Assembly (NCBI RefSeq): GCF_001761485.1
Contig: NC_090773.1
Location: forward strand, 1 to 64,000
Origin: Yarrowia lipolytica
Lineage: Eukaryota; Ascomycota; Dipodascomycetes; Dipodascales
Direction: 5' to 3'
DNA length: 64,000 nucleotides
Under the pieces are notes generated by a model. The model was not told the origin of the DNA and ran no database searches. It was given only the letters and a program-made list of their open reading frames with translations. Below are positions 1 through 12,097 of this stretch, in pieces (within the stretch, counting starts at the first letter, position 1; the number at the start of each line of letters is the position of its first letter). Position numbers and translations under genes: made by a program.

Positions 1-940
1 CACTAGGAACACGGTAATAGTTTTAAAATGGGGCCAAAAAAATGGTTTTTTGGAATTTAAAAATATGGGGATTCCGCCAAGGGACAGCCCCAAGAAGTCC
101 CTGGGGAAAAAGGGAGGGGCTGAGGGCAAGCCTACGAAGTCGTCCAGGCTACTTGGAAGAACTTTTCTTCCCCGTCCATGTTGGAAGCCAGGAGAGAAGT
201 CATCAGTCGATTTGGAGGACTCGGATCTACCGTGAATTTTAGAGGGACCGACAAAACCCTGTGGAGTCGGAGCTGACAGCTGAGACTGCCCCGACCGTGA
301 TCGCGAGACCAAGACTATTGGAAGTGGGCGTATTCTTCAACGAAAGGTATATCTTTGTCTATCGCCACCCTCCATCTGTTCATGACGGTAGCTGTTTCAT
401 GACCTCTTTCTAGGAGTCTTTCGTACCACCTGGCACAATATGATTAGCGATATTGTGCCGTCTTGATTGACACGTTGGGAGCGCCACAGGGGTCTTCTAA
501 GGGGGATATATGAACGTGAGGCCAATGGTGTCGTGCTCGAAGCCCATAAGAGCATTCCCATAGCACAGGAAGTCTTCCGTGGGATCAGTCTGCTCACCTG
601 TTCTCTGCCAAAGGGAGTCACGGATATTTGTCGAGGCTAAGTTTCCTCAACGTTACTAATACTTGGCCTCTCCGCTGTGTACGTGCAACTGTGTACTGGC
701 TATAACACCATTCTCCAACTCCAACAAGGTGAATAATCACGAGATCAAGGCGGTTCAGCAATGGTTCTCTACAAAAGATCGCTTCTACAACTACAAATAC
801 TGTTCAACTCTCTACAACTCAAATATTCGGGGGGACTCTTTGGTCCATGATTTATTAACCCAAGAGGTTCGGATTTTCACCTACTCCTCTTAAAAACTAG
901 ATAAACAGGTTCGGTCAGTTACATCCTCTGGCTAAGAGGT
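1..940. other. Gene-free subtelomere-like stretch
   Basis: No reading frame longer than about 75 codons with a credible start is seen, and no telomere repeat is visible at the left edge. Around 390-660 a few short frames on the + strand faintly recall the zinc-binding part of a Ty3/gypsy-type integrase. If real, this is an old and broken retroelement fossil. The resemblance is too weak to annotate as an element. Confidence 0.4.
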
Positions 941-949
941 TCACTGCCT

Positions 950-1830
950 ACTCCTTGAATAGTGTGACTTCGGCTCGTGCTCAGGCTCTCATTGCTCTTT
1001 GGACTTATTGGCAACTGGCTGGCCTCGGCTCTATGGCCCTGGCTCCTTCGGCTCTGTCTGTGCTCTGGCGTTTGGCGCTTATTGCATCTGTGGACTCACT
1101 GGCTCTTGCTCAGGCGAAATGGCTCTTATTGCTCTCTGGACTTAGTGGCTCGAATGGCGACCATGCGCTTATCGCCTTGAAGGACTTAGTGGCATTGACG
1201 TTGCTCTCACGGCGTTTGGCACTTATTGCCTTGAAGGGCTTACTGGCTCTTTGCTCGTGTCATGGGTTCTGGCTCTGGCATTTCAGCGCTGGCTCTGACC
1301 TGTGTGGCTCTTGCTCTTTGGACTTATGGCTCACACTCAGGCATCTGTGGCTCTGGCTATCGCTCTGACTCTGTGGTATCTGGCGTATCAGCTCTGGCTC
1401 ATGTCGCACTGGCTGTGGCTTATAGCTCTGGCTCTGGCTTGCTCTTTTGACCATGTATGGCGTCTGTCAAAGCAGATCTTTGCTCTACAACTGGCAGCTC
1501 TGGCATTTCAGCTTGGCTCTTCAGATTCTAGGCGGCTTCTCATACAGGAATTTCACCCTATGAGACTTCACAAAGGAGTTTCACCCTGTGAGTAAACAGG
1601 AATTTCACCTGTGGGAAAGGAGTCTCGAAAGGAGTTTCACCCTTGAAAATCTCTGTCGGTGGCTCTGCAGATGTTTCACTGTCTGGCTCTTTGCTCTGGC
1701 GGCTGCACATGTGGTCCTCAAGAACTCACAAGGCACGAGCAGGCTCAGGCATTTCAGCCGGCCAAACTCGCTCTTGGCTCATGGCATTTTCAGCTCATGG
1801 CGGTCAACCGGACGCACAGTCACGGACTTA
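950..1830. repeat. Degenerate GGCTCT-rich tandem repeat
   Basis: The + strand is built from diverged copies of a CT-rich unit. One recurring block reads approximately CTTATTGCTCTTTGGACTTA followed by TGGCTC, with recognisable copies near 988, 1078, 1126, 1168 and 1222. Further on, the block GGCATTTCAGC recurs near 1276, 1503, 1748 and 1783, and GGARTTTCACC recurs four times between about 1549 and 1642. Unit spacing varies from about 42 to 90 bases, so this is an old, eroded minisatellite. The long leucine/alanine-rich frames across it follow from the repeat and are not genes. Confidence 0.65.
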
Positions 1831-3557
1831 CTGACACTTGGCGCAGGCTGTCGTACTCGCCTCTGTGTTGAACTCGCCGAGAAGCAAATCTCAGCTCAAA
1901 CGCCCAATCAGAAGCTGTCGCACATTCTCAGGCTCATACATCTTTTTCAATGCGTCATAGCGAGAGTCTCTTGACCGAAAAGGGCTCATGCGGTAAACGC
2001 GTCATTGCCCAAACAACTCAACGGACATGGCTAGCGAAGCGGTCCTCGTTGTAGGGGACAGGTCTGCTTATCAGCTCTGCATCTCAGCAGGCTATAAAAG
2101 GCACCTTCCATCTCCAGAATGACTCAGAGTGAACTGGTCTGATTCTGATTGAAAAAGAGGGACGTAGAGGGTGTTTATATATTCCTTGCCGAGGCTGTTT
2201 AGGTTCGAAGAGGTTCGTCAGTGGCGAAAAAATGTGCATCGTTGATGCATGCATTATGCCAACGAATTTTTAGGGTGCAGGAGGAAGAAGTCGTCAGAAT
2301 CAGATGGAAAGCTCCAGAATGTGATGGTAGAGATATTTTGAAACAAATGCTGCAATGATGGCATACTTTAGTGGTAAAATTATGATTTAATTCTTCTAAA
2401 CAGTCCCATCTCAGTTTCCCTGCTACTTAGTAGACCCCAAAGATGCCATCCCTCCTTACATATCATAAAACCTTTAATTATGCACCAGCCCTCCTGGGCA
2501 AGAAAAATTGACAGAATAGCGGAGAATATTCCATGATACCGAAGCCACCTGAATCTTGATTTTGGAAGATAAAGGTTCCGACTGGAAGGATGTGGCATCA
2601 TCTGTGCAACAAACTGTCTTCTTAGCTCCCAAATATCCATCTTTTTTCCTTCCCTTGGGGTATTCAGAATGCATGCATGATGAGGAGGCTGGAACGGATG
2701 ACCTATATGTGAACTTGTGCAACAGGATAATGGCAAAACGCCGATTGATTCAAGTGTAAGAGTGCCGTTATCAAACCGTCATGTACCCTTAGCTTCTCAC
2801 TGATCTAAAAATAGCCTCGTAGAAGCCATCACGCCAACACAATGACTAATACGGAGAACATGGGTTGGAAACGGAACATGAAGGTGGCAAAAATAAGTAC
2901 CATCCCATTTGAAAATGAGCAAAAAAGTAATTGCAGCACCCAGGATTCTCGTATGGTCTCCCACTACAATACTAACTGGGCTCTCTGGTGCTTGACTATG
3001 GCTGATCAGACGGGAAGCCGTATTTTCACCAGGATATGGCCGCAACTGGTTTGACAAATGTAATATTCCATTTAACTGGCCAAACAAGTCATTTCACCGG
3101 CAAAAATACAATGAATCTGGAATGCCTATTGCGTAATATCTGGTAGAAGAACTTTTCTTGCATCAAAGTAACGTGGATGTGAATCAGTTCGAGTTTTTGG
3201 ACAAAGCATCAAGGTTAAGTAGGACTCAAATACTTCATAAAGAAGACAAATAACTGCTGGTGCACAGCTGTCAACTTCAGATACACTGAACTCAAGAGGA
3301 GAGATCAAACTGCGCATCAATACTGTTGTGGAGCGTGCGTCGTTGTGATTATGATTCTCATGGTCGCGTTTGCTTTTTATTCCCTTGTTGGTAAAGGTAC
3401 AAGTACGAATACAGTACATACTTTTGGAGTTTGGTATCTCTGAGTAAAGGCGGGGACTATAAGTCTGCTCGCACATTGAAGACTGTGACGATGGTGGAGC
3501 CTGCTGTAGGCGAACGGCAGTAGTGATGTGGCGGTAATCTGCTCGTAGAACTCTCTA
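1831..3557. other. Gene-free stretch
   Basis: Only short frames occur, several starting at non-ATG codons, on both strands and without recognisable domains. A TATA-like GCTATAAAAGGC lies near 2090 with no convincing gene downstream. Confidence 0.45.
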
Positions 3558-4280
3558 TCAAGTTTGAAAGACCAAGGACCCCATCTTATTTCCTGGGTCA
3601 ACGTTGGTGGAGACAAGAGTAGGTGTACCTGCACAAAATAACTTCTGTTGGCGTTTGTCAGAACCTTCAATCCCGTGATAAGTCATGGAGTACAGTACAT
3701 ACTGTACCGGAAGTAGCCCTCTGAGTTCGAAAAGTGATGAGTACTGTACCGGAAGTATCCCCTGAACAGTGTGGGTTGAGCCCGGTGTGTGCGTTATCTG
3801 CTTAAAAATATCTCCGCTGTCGTTCTCAAGGGTCGTGGTACATTTTGAATGTCCAGGCGCGGTGTCTGTGGAGGCTGGAGGTGTGAGGTAATAGGAGACC
3901 AAACCAGCCGTGTCCATTCGGAACACCATTTGTGTAACTACCTTGCTGAACACAGAGGACAGGGGAACAAGGGTACTTGTATTATACACAGGCTTGAGAG
4001 TCATTCGTGACATTTCACCCTTCCAAGATTCATCTCCCTGGAAATAGAACTTGCTCATCTGACGAAGCGAGCACACTCCAACACAAAAAAGGGTAAAGTC
4101 ATCGGACGACAAGGACAGTAATGGGAGTCCACTAGTACCTGCTTTATCTACTTTATCGAGTTCTGCTTTGAATCCCACGTGCGTGGCAGGTGAATCTATG
4201 GCTGGTCTTTGCAGATTTGTCGCGACCCTTCTGACCGTGTTACATTTTTGAGGCGTATCTGTGGACGTGGGTAGATGCAA
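3558..4280 (-). pseudogene. Open frame with faint Rad1/Rec1 checkpoint-clamp resemblance
   Basis: A 240-codon open frame on the minus strand begins at TTG, not ATG; the first ATG lies about 75 codons in. The central part, with segments such as TLFCVGVCSLRQMSKFYF and VTQMVFRMDTAGLVSYYL, has the rhythm of a PCNA-like clamp second domain of the Rad1/Rad17 (9-1-1 checkpoint clamp) type: a beta-hairpin, a linker, and a closing hydrophobic strand after a glycine. No matching N-terminal domain is found upstream, and the 3' part runs into TACAGTAC-type intergenic repeats. It is either a relic of a duplicated clamp gene or a chance frame. A working RAD1-type gene would be expected elsewhere. Confidence 0.2.
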
Positions 4281-7200
4281 GTGAGTGTTTTTCGACTCCT
4301 GCCACAGTGGAAGTGTTTACTGGTGCGGTCAAGACGTTCGCCGAGGTATCTTCAAACGCGGGGGTAGTTCCAGGAATGCCTCGTATTACAAGTAGAATTG
4401 ATTTGTAAGACTTACAAGAGGGGCGTCTCACTCCATCAGGGCTATGCTTTAAGAGCTTCCATCTAAGAAGAGGGAAATAACTGGCCCGAGAATAAAACCG
4501 ACCCTGAAAATCATGTCACATCTGACGCACATTATCAGATGGACAGATCAAAGTCGGACATATAGAAGTTTGTTGTAAAAATGCATCAGAGGTTGTTCGA
4601 GGATTTTGATTATAATCATCTGAAAGGACTGGAAGAGGTGTTATTCTTGTTTCAACTACTTCCTGACTCTCGAGTTCTGGAATCAACAGTTCAGACCCTT
4701 TTTGCCTTCTCTTTAAAAGGCTCAGAAGTGGCTTAGGTACCTCAGAACATACAGAAAACATCAAATTTTTACAGGTGCGATTAACAACAGAGGTCCTAAA
4801 GAAGTCAAAGATCGAGACTCTCGGTGTCCTGTTATCGTAAAGTTGGATTAAGAGTCCTACAAGTACAAGCTTTCCATGGGTTCATACGAGTCGCGATGAG
4901 AGGAGCCGTCCATCAACTTTGGGAATGCTGATCACGGTCTCAAAGTACAAGTAAAGTACTGTTGTATTAGGTCTATTAACAATAGTCACAGTGGAAATAG
5001 TGTATCATACAGCTAGCTAGTAGCGTTGTATTCTTGTGTAGCGGGTTCTCGTTGAATTCCGGGTATCGTCTGGTCATAATGTGAGGGTGTCGCTTACGGT
5101 CTTGAAGCTTGACAGCCTGTGGGGAACCACAAGTTGCAACAATTACTTGTAAATATCTCGTCAGAAGTCTCCAACATTGGCTTCATGTAGCTAGGCTATA
5201 TGTATTAGCGGTCGTCCTGGGTCAATAGTATACTCACACTTGTCATCTCTGGCTGTAGGCTGTTTGTGTTGTGGCGCAATGGATGCACAGCATTTGTGCT
5301 ACTTGTAGTGTAGTTAGAATCTAGGGTGGGTCGTAAGTTGTAGTCGAAACATAACTGGCGTCGAGCATCTATGTGGTGGTGTTGTGATGGTGTGTGATGG
5401 TGGTGTATCAGTCTGTGGCGGTGGAAGTCTTGATGAATATGTCATATTTAAGAAGTACAACTCCTCCGAGGGTTCCGCCCCTCCGAGGACGATGACACCA
5501 AGGTTGTTCCTGGAGCCTGTCACCTATAAGCAGAATTGCTCTGATTCTGCTGGTGACGACAACCATAGCGGTGACAGTGGCTCTGCTGCTGCCTACGGCT
5601 TCTCTTCATGAACCAGGGCAACGAACCCACTGCTTCATCACCCGCAGTGGCTGATTGGCCTGGATCCTTGCTCTGCTGCTTTTCAGAGCGTCGCAGAATC
5701 GGTAGAAGTAGCGACTTGGTTGCTGTTGTGTGCTTGGATCACGAGTGACTGGGTAGCGACATGGTGACTCGAAAGCTTGGGTGGCGGATTGATGACAAAC
5801 AGGGCGGATGGGTCGAAAGAAACAACAAACCACAGACTAAGGTGACGCAGAAACACGTTACAGATGTGTAGCTTGGGGTTAGTGGCCAGGCCATCACATG
5901 CTCGTGTATGTGAAGTTGTTACTTGTAGATAGAAGTTGTCGTCGTTCTGATAGGCGCATCGTCTTGACAGGTGTACGATGCGATGCACAAGTAGGAATGT
6001 GGGAGGTGACTCGTCTGCACGGGAAATGTGTGCAAATGACGCCATGATGACGCCTTCTGTGGCGAGTAGGGGGTGGTGGCAGTGGTGGCAGTGGTGGCAG
6101 TGGAGCAGAATTGTCTTAGTCTGTTGAAGTCTGCTGTGTTGACTTAACATATTCAGGAAATTGTCATCAGCTTTCCAATGTCTCTTTTCTTTCTCGCGAT
6201 TCATCATTTGGAGCTCGCTTTGAAAAGGGAGTGAGGAGACCTGTTTACGCGCCCTGCATGTAAATTAACTTAACCTACTTTTACATGCAAGATGTCGAGG
6301 CAGCATGTGGTGGTCATTTTGGTGCTGTAACAGTTCCCAGTGGAAATGCGGAAACGCGACATTTCAATATGACAAAGTGTCTGGCTGTAACATGCTCTGA
6401 TCATGATTCTTCGTCTTCGACAGCTATGCAACAATCGGTCTCTGATTGCTACTGGCGACCACGTTGATAACTGGGGGAGGTGATTCATGCGTCACCCATA
6501 GATGAAGACATCGAGTTGGTCTCTAAGCAGCTGACTACTTGTAGTCTGGATATGGTAGCTGCCCAAGAGAAACCCGGGTAACTTATCTGTTACAAGACGG
6601 TCATTATCGGGTTACCCAGCTGACCCACTGATGGAGTTGTGTATATTATCTGTCTCCACTACCAGTGGCTCGCTTGGCTCAGTGTATACATTATAGATTT
6701 CTAGAGAGTAAATGGACGATAAAACTGCCTCGCTGTACCCACGATATCGTATCGGTACGATAGCCATTCAATACACAGTACCAGCATAATCGGACCCTTT
6801 GCTGATGGTTGTAAGGAGTTAGTCTTGTGAACCACGAGAAGTGAGCAGATCTACCCGTAAGATGAACAGCTAATGTCACGCATAGAGATCAAAAGTGCAA
6901 GCCATAACGCAGGACTCGAGTATGTGGAAAAAGGGAAGTGGCTTCCTGTATGCTATCATAGTTATGGAAACGTGTGCTTTGAGATGTGTCTTCCGCGACA
7001 TCAGTTTTGGGTGGCGCACCAACTTACACAGTAGCTATAGTATGTACATCACGCGAGGAGGGATGGGTGCTCGCAGGTACGGGGCAACAAGGTACAGTAG
7101 TCATAACGCGTCTGTTTATAGTATGGACTCCTCTGCTCTTCCAATTCTCAGTGCACTGACAGGTCCTGAATTCCGATATCAGTTACTTGCATACAGAGTC

Positions 7201-9380
7201 AGCCTGGTAAATGCGTAACTTTTGGAACTGTTGGGAGACAGACTTTACAGTAACAGATGAAGCAGGCAGAGTGGGGAAGAGATAGCATCAGTGTAAGGAA
7301 AGTAACAACTGTATAGGGCAGCACAGTGCGAGCATGTACGATACCAAGGAACAGTGAAGAACAAAGAGAGTATTGTGTGTCAGCTTAGCTTTTTCCAATC
7401 CACGGGTGACCGTGAGGGGACTGGCACTTTCTTTGTGAACGCGTTTTAGGGTTCACCATGGTTTCAGGCACTGGCGATAATTCAATTTGGTGCACGATGG
7501 GGTGAGACTCCTTCGTGTCCTTTATCGTGAAGCGCATTTAATTTCAGTCTCAGGGCTTTTTTTTACCACACGGCGGTGTCTGTGTCAGTTCTTTTTCCTA
7601 CTGTTAATCCGAGGGGGGCACATTGGAAAGCTTCTCTCGGATGGCGAGACTTAATGTGGGGGGAGGAGTCTCAACTGTGCCTTCCGTGGCAGGCAGGACG
7701 ACGCCCATGTATCCTCTAAATATACGACCGGGTTCTCAACGAGTGGAACCGTGGGTGGTGGCATTTTCTTAATCACGTTTTCGCTTTCCGGGGGGCCTTC
7801 ATCACTGGAATTTCACCCTCTTTACCCTTTTATGGTGGGGAGGTCTCGTATCAACCCCTTATACGCCGCCCTTTTAAGCATACATGATAATCCAGAACAC
7901 GACTTGGGCGGTGCCAAGTAAGCCAGAACAAGTGGAGTCTCTATTAGGTACATGGAACAAGGGCCACGTAATATCGTTACTTCTCGTAGCAGGATATTAC
8001 GACATTGTCCGTGTGACCGCAACACCTCCACGTCCCTTGTCTGCAAAGTTTATTATGCAGGTGTTTCACAAGGCCATACACCACTGCATGATGATTTGCA
8101 TATTTTAGGCCAGATATGGAACTTGGCGCTTGGCCAAGGAACAGTTTTGAGGAGACTATTCCAGTACAAGTACAGTACTCGTACTGGCAGATCAATATTT
8201 CCCTACAGGGAACTACAGCTACAGCTACTACAGATTTCTAAGCTCTCTCCCACGGCCCTGTCGGCGTTTGACTTTGCTCTCTTGGCCGACTCTCCACGAA
8301 ACCTAACTCTACACTTCCGATGACATCTGATCAGCCACCATAAAAGCAGCCGCAGTGAAACATAACAGATCCGAACCGCCGGTTTTTCCGGTGGGGTGAA
8401 AGCAACGGTAATATTGAAGGCGTCCGAAAACGGCGGGCTCAGAAACAACACCAACATCAACGCCACGCGACTTTGCTAGGTCTCAGGATAGGGTCAGGTT
8501 GTCTCTCCCGAGAAACTCGTGTGGGGAAAAGCTGCTGTTTTCTTGTTGATCCGCACGGTCTTCCCAGAAAGAAAAAACTCAAAGGCAGCAACCTTAATGA
8601 TCAACTGATTTGGGCCGAGAATGGGGACTGTTAACAAGCTTATGATGATCCTTGGGAATGAGATGAAGACACCGAACTTGCTGCAGTGACTTTTGATAAC
8701 GGACTCTATAGAGCACCAATCACTGCCAAATAGATGTTTTCCCCTGCTATGAGTTGTGGTCCTGCCTAGGGCTTGCGTAATGCAGGAGCAACATAACGCA
8801 CAAGAGCTTGCATTGCCATGTTCGTCATTCTTGTTTCTGTCTAGCGAATTCGCTCGAAGCTAAATCGTCTGGCCTTCAGATCTCTCCTCTGGGAAACAAA
8901 AGGTCTTACCAGAAAAGAGTATTTTTCAACGGAACACCCAAAACAGATCGTGCCGCTTGTTACATTTAGATATCATGCTGAACTCTATAGATTACAAGGT
9001 TGACCTAAATTGTCCGACACCCAGCCGTGGGGTATTTCCCCTTGCATGGTAATAGGTGGCGAAAGCTGAATGATGATGTCGTCTGTGTAGCTGTAGGCCC
9101 TGTATGCAACTAGGGAAAGAAATCGCGCACTAGAAGTGATAAAACAGCCGGAACTCAATGAGAAAACCAACTAAAAAGTAATGCACCCCATCCTTTGTTC
9201 TCTTGGCTATACTTGGCAACATTTCTGCATCATCTTTTTATCCGAGAAGGTTTGTGCCAGTTGCATTAGAATTCGCATCTCATTGCTTTCTTCCCCGCGT
9301 AACAAGTTCCCGGCAGCAGTGATGAAAAAGTATTTTGCAGTTAAACGTGGAGGGCGCACACGGTTCCGTTACCGATAGTA
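4281..9380. other. Long gene-free stretch
   Basis: This is five kilobases with frames no longer than 175 codons, none with recognisable domains and most without an ATG start. It contains short GT-rich runs (5371-5410), a nine-base microsatellite (6074-6103) and scattered TACAGTAC/ACTTGTAG motifs, for example 8162-8190. Nothing indicates a coding gene. The last few hundred bases presumably hold the promoter of the sugar transporter that follows. Confidence 0.5.
6074..6103. repeat. Short TGGTGGCAG microsatellite
   Basis: There are slightly more than three head-to-tail copies of the nine-base unit TGGTGGCAG. On the other strand this reads as repeated His-Cys-His. Confidence 0.8.
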
Positions 9381-9390
9381 GCTATATATA
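9381..9390 (+). promoter_or_regulatory. TATA box of the sugar-transporter gene
   Basis: GCTATATATAAGAG lies about 40 bases before the ATG at 9427. It is the best TATA match in the intergenic region and suits a regulated nutrient gene. Confidence 0.55.
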
Positions 9391-9426
9391 AGAGACCACG
9401 TCCGTAAATTACTCTCGGTACGCAAA

Positions 9427-11406
9427 ATGGTTTTTGGACGAGAAAAAGACGACTCTGAGGGTATCGAACATGTGCCCTCCCCCCAAGACAACCCGTCAGA
9501 TCAGACGTCAGACATCATCGCTCTGAACGAGAAGGCTTCTAATGAACATGATGATCTCCCCACTATCCCCAAACCCGAGGGAGATGCCCCAGTCAACTCT
9601 GAACTGGACCCCGACAATCCGCTGATTCGATACAGTCGCGCTGAGCTCCTCGAGATTGCCACCCAGTTTGCGGTGGATAACGACCTTGCCGACAAAGCGG
9701 AAGCATTCAGAAAGGGCGCCCTAGTGGCCCAAGACCCTTCCGGTTTCGAGAACATCGACATACTTGATGACGACGACAGATACTGGCTTAACCGTGAGAT
9801 CACCAATAAGTGGGATCATCCCATGAAGGTTTACTACCTTGTTGTGTGCTGCTCCTTGGCTGCTGCTGTCCAGGGTATGGATGAGACTGTTATCAACGGC
9901 GCCAACATCATTTTCCCTGCTCAGTTTGGTATCAAGGAGGATTCCGGTGTTGTGTCTCGAAAGAGTTGGCTGCTTGGTCTTGTCAACTCTGCTCCTTATT
10001 TGTGTTGTGCATGCATCTCGTGCTGGATGACTGACCCTATCAACAAAGTACTTGGCCGAAAATGGACAGTGTTCTGGACCTGTTTCTGGGCCGGAGCCAC
10101 CTGTTTCTGGTCTGGTTTCGTCAACACCTGGTGGCATCTGTTTATTGCCCGGTTCTTCCTGGGATTCGGTATTGGTCCCAAGTCCGCCACAGTTCCCGTG
10201 TACGCTGCCGAGTGTGCTCCTCCCAGGATTCGAGGTGCCATGGTTATGATGTGGCAGATGTGGACTGCTTTTGGTATCATGATGGGCTATGTTATGGATC
10301 TTGCATTCTACTACGTCAAGGATAGAGGAACTATTGTCGGCCTAAATTGGAGACTGATGCTTGGTTCTGCTTTGATTCCTGCTCTTCTGGTCTGTATTTT
10401 TATTGTCAAATGTCCTGAGTCTCCCAGATGGCACCTCGCTCGAGGAGAGATCCGAAAGTCGTTTGAGTGCATGCGAGAAATTCGACACACTGACATACAA
10501 GCCGCTCGAGATACCTTCTACGCCCACGTTCTTCTGATCGAAGAGAACGAGATGAAGAAAGGAAAGAACCGATTTGTGGAGCTCTTTACCGTGCCTCGAA
10601 ACCGGCGAGCAGCCTGGGCTTCTTTCATTGTCATGTTCATGCAGCAGTTCTGTGGTATCAATGTTATTGCCTACTACTCCTCCAACATTTTCATGGAGTC
10701 TGGTTTTGGTGCTATCCAAGCTCTTCTGGCTTCGTTTGGTTTTGGTGCTATCAACTTTGTGTTTGCGTTGCCAGCTGTTTACACTATCGACACATTTGGT
10801 AGACGGGCACTATTACTGGCGACCTTCCCTCTGATGGCTATATTCTTGCTATTTGCTGGTTTCTGTTTCTACATTGGCCAGAACGATCCCACCCACTCTC
10901 ATGCTCGTGTCGGTTTAATTGCTCTAGGTATCTATCTCTTCTCAGCAGTTTACTCCTGTGGAGAAGGTCCAGTGCCCTTCACCTACTCGGCTGAAGCCTT
11001 CCCTTTGTACGTTCGAGATTTGGGTATGTCGTTTGCCACCGCCGTTTGCTGGCTCTTTAATTTTGTTCTAGCCGTCACGTGGCCCTCTCTCCTGGCAGCC
11101 TTCACTCCGCAGGGTGCCTTCGGATGGTATGCTGCGTGGAATGTTGTCGGATTCTTCTTGGTCCTGTGTTTCTTGCCCGAGACCAAGAACCTGACTCTGG
11201 AAGAGCTTGACAAGGTCTTCAGTGTCCCCACCCGAGTCCACATGAAGTACCAGTTCAACGCCTTCAAAATCAACATTCAGCGAACAATATTACGAAAGGA
11301 TGTGCCCAAGCCTCCTCCGCTCTATGCCCACGAAGCCGGTATTGGTGGTACTTCTCACTGGAGCTCCAAGCCTCAGCCCAACGCGAACACTGCCGAGTTC
11401 GTTTAA
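9427..11406 (+). CDS. MFS sugar transporter (sugar porter family)
   Basis: This 659-residue, 12-helix major facilitator protein should import a sugar or polyol across the plasma membrane, probably with protons. Family signatures are visible: GRKW after the second helix, RFFLGFGIGPKSATVPVYAAE, PESPRW at about 330-335, QQFCGINVIAYYSSNIF starting near 406, and PETKNLTLEELD near 584 after the last helix. A hydrophilic N-terminal extension of about 130 residues precedes the first helix. It is longer than in typical hexose carriers and resembles a fungal subgroup related to inositol and polyol carriers. The ATG at 9427 follows a TATA box by 40 bases. It is the first convincing gene from the left edge. 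The substrate cannot be read from the sequence; hexose, polyol and myo-inositol are all possible. Confidence 0.9.
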   Translation: MVFGREKDDSEGIEHVPSPQDNPSDQTSDIIALNEKASNEHDDLPTIPKPEGDAPVNSELDPDNPLIRYSRAELLEIATQFAVDNDLADKAEAFRKGALVAQDPSGFENIDILDDDDRYWLNREITNKWDHPMKVYYLVVCCSLAAAVQGMDETVINGANIIFPAQFGIKEDSGVVSRKSWLLGLVNSAPYLCCACISCWMTDPINKVLGRKWTVFWTCFWAGATCFWSGFVNTWWHLFIARFFLGFGIGPKSATVPVYAAECAPPRIRGAMVMMWQMWTAFGIMMGYVMDLAFYYVKDRGTIVGLNWRLMLGSALIPALLVCIFIVKCPESPRWHLARGEIRKSFECMREIRHTDIQAARDTFYAHVLLIEENEMKKGKNRFVELFTVPRNRRAAWASFIVMFMQQFCGINVIAYYSSNIFMESGFGAIQALLASFGFGAINFVFALPAVYTIDTFGRRALLLATFPLMAIFLLFAGFCFYIGQNDPTHSHARVGLIALGIYLFSAVYSCGEGPVPFTYSAEAFPLYVRDLGMSFATAVCWLFNFVLAVTWPSLLAAFTPQGAFGWYAAWNVVGFFLVLCFLPETKNLTLEELDKVFSVPTRVHMKYQFNAFKINIQRTILRKDVPKPPPLYAHEAGIGGTSHWSSKPQPNANTAEFV

Positions 11407-12097
11407 ATTATTCCTGCCATCTAATTTATTTTTATTGTTTAAATAGTGTGAACTGTCTTGTAGGTGTTCCAGTACTGTAGATGAGGCTTCAGGACTGATG
11501 GTAGACATCCTCCACCAGTTCATGGTGCAGGTTTACTGTAGGTTTTGCCCCGCGAAACCAGATGAGGGGTTCGAAATAGAGTTGAAATGGTGCAGCGCTC
11601 ATCGGACATTTTCGGTTATCTCCGACGATAAGAGGTCGCGTAGAATGAGAATTTCAATGAATTTTTTTTTATATGAAACGATACATGAATACACAGTCTC
11701 TTATATGGTGTAATTTTCAGTGCCACAGACACTTTTCAGTGATCCGATAAATAAATAGCGTACGACTTTGAACATGTCTGTGACTTGGCGAATGGTGACG
11801 TTCAATTAACGAGCTGGTTTACGCAACGGTTCCAAACTTGAAGGCAGTGAACATCATGAGTATTGTATGTATCGCACTCATATTAGTGTCTCTATATTGC
11901 TACATACGCACGTCCGGACGATATGGTGATGCTACAGGTTGAAATGAAATTGTTGTCCTAGACCCTCACAGGTGACAAGAATCAATTTACTGGTTGAGTG
12001 CGATGACTTCAAAAGCTCAACGTACAAGTACACTCATTACAATGTGTTAGAGGTGTATACTCGGATCTCAAAGTAAACAACACACATATAATGATGA

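Noticed and set aside
955-1595. Long Leu/Ala-rich frames on the + strand
   Set aside because: They are products of the GGCTCT-type repeat read in three frames; composition is unlike any gene.
5683-6207. 174-codon minus-strand frame
   Set aside because: No domain, includes the His-Cys-His microsatellite, and its composition is not coding-like.
6895-7218. 107-codon + strand frame
   Set aside because: Begins at GTG, has no recognisable content, and lies in a gene-free region.
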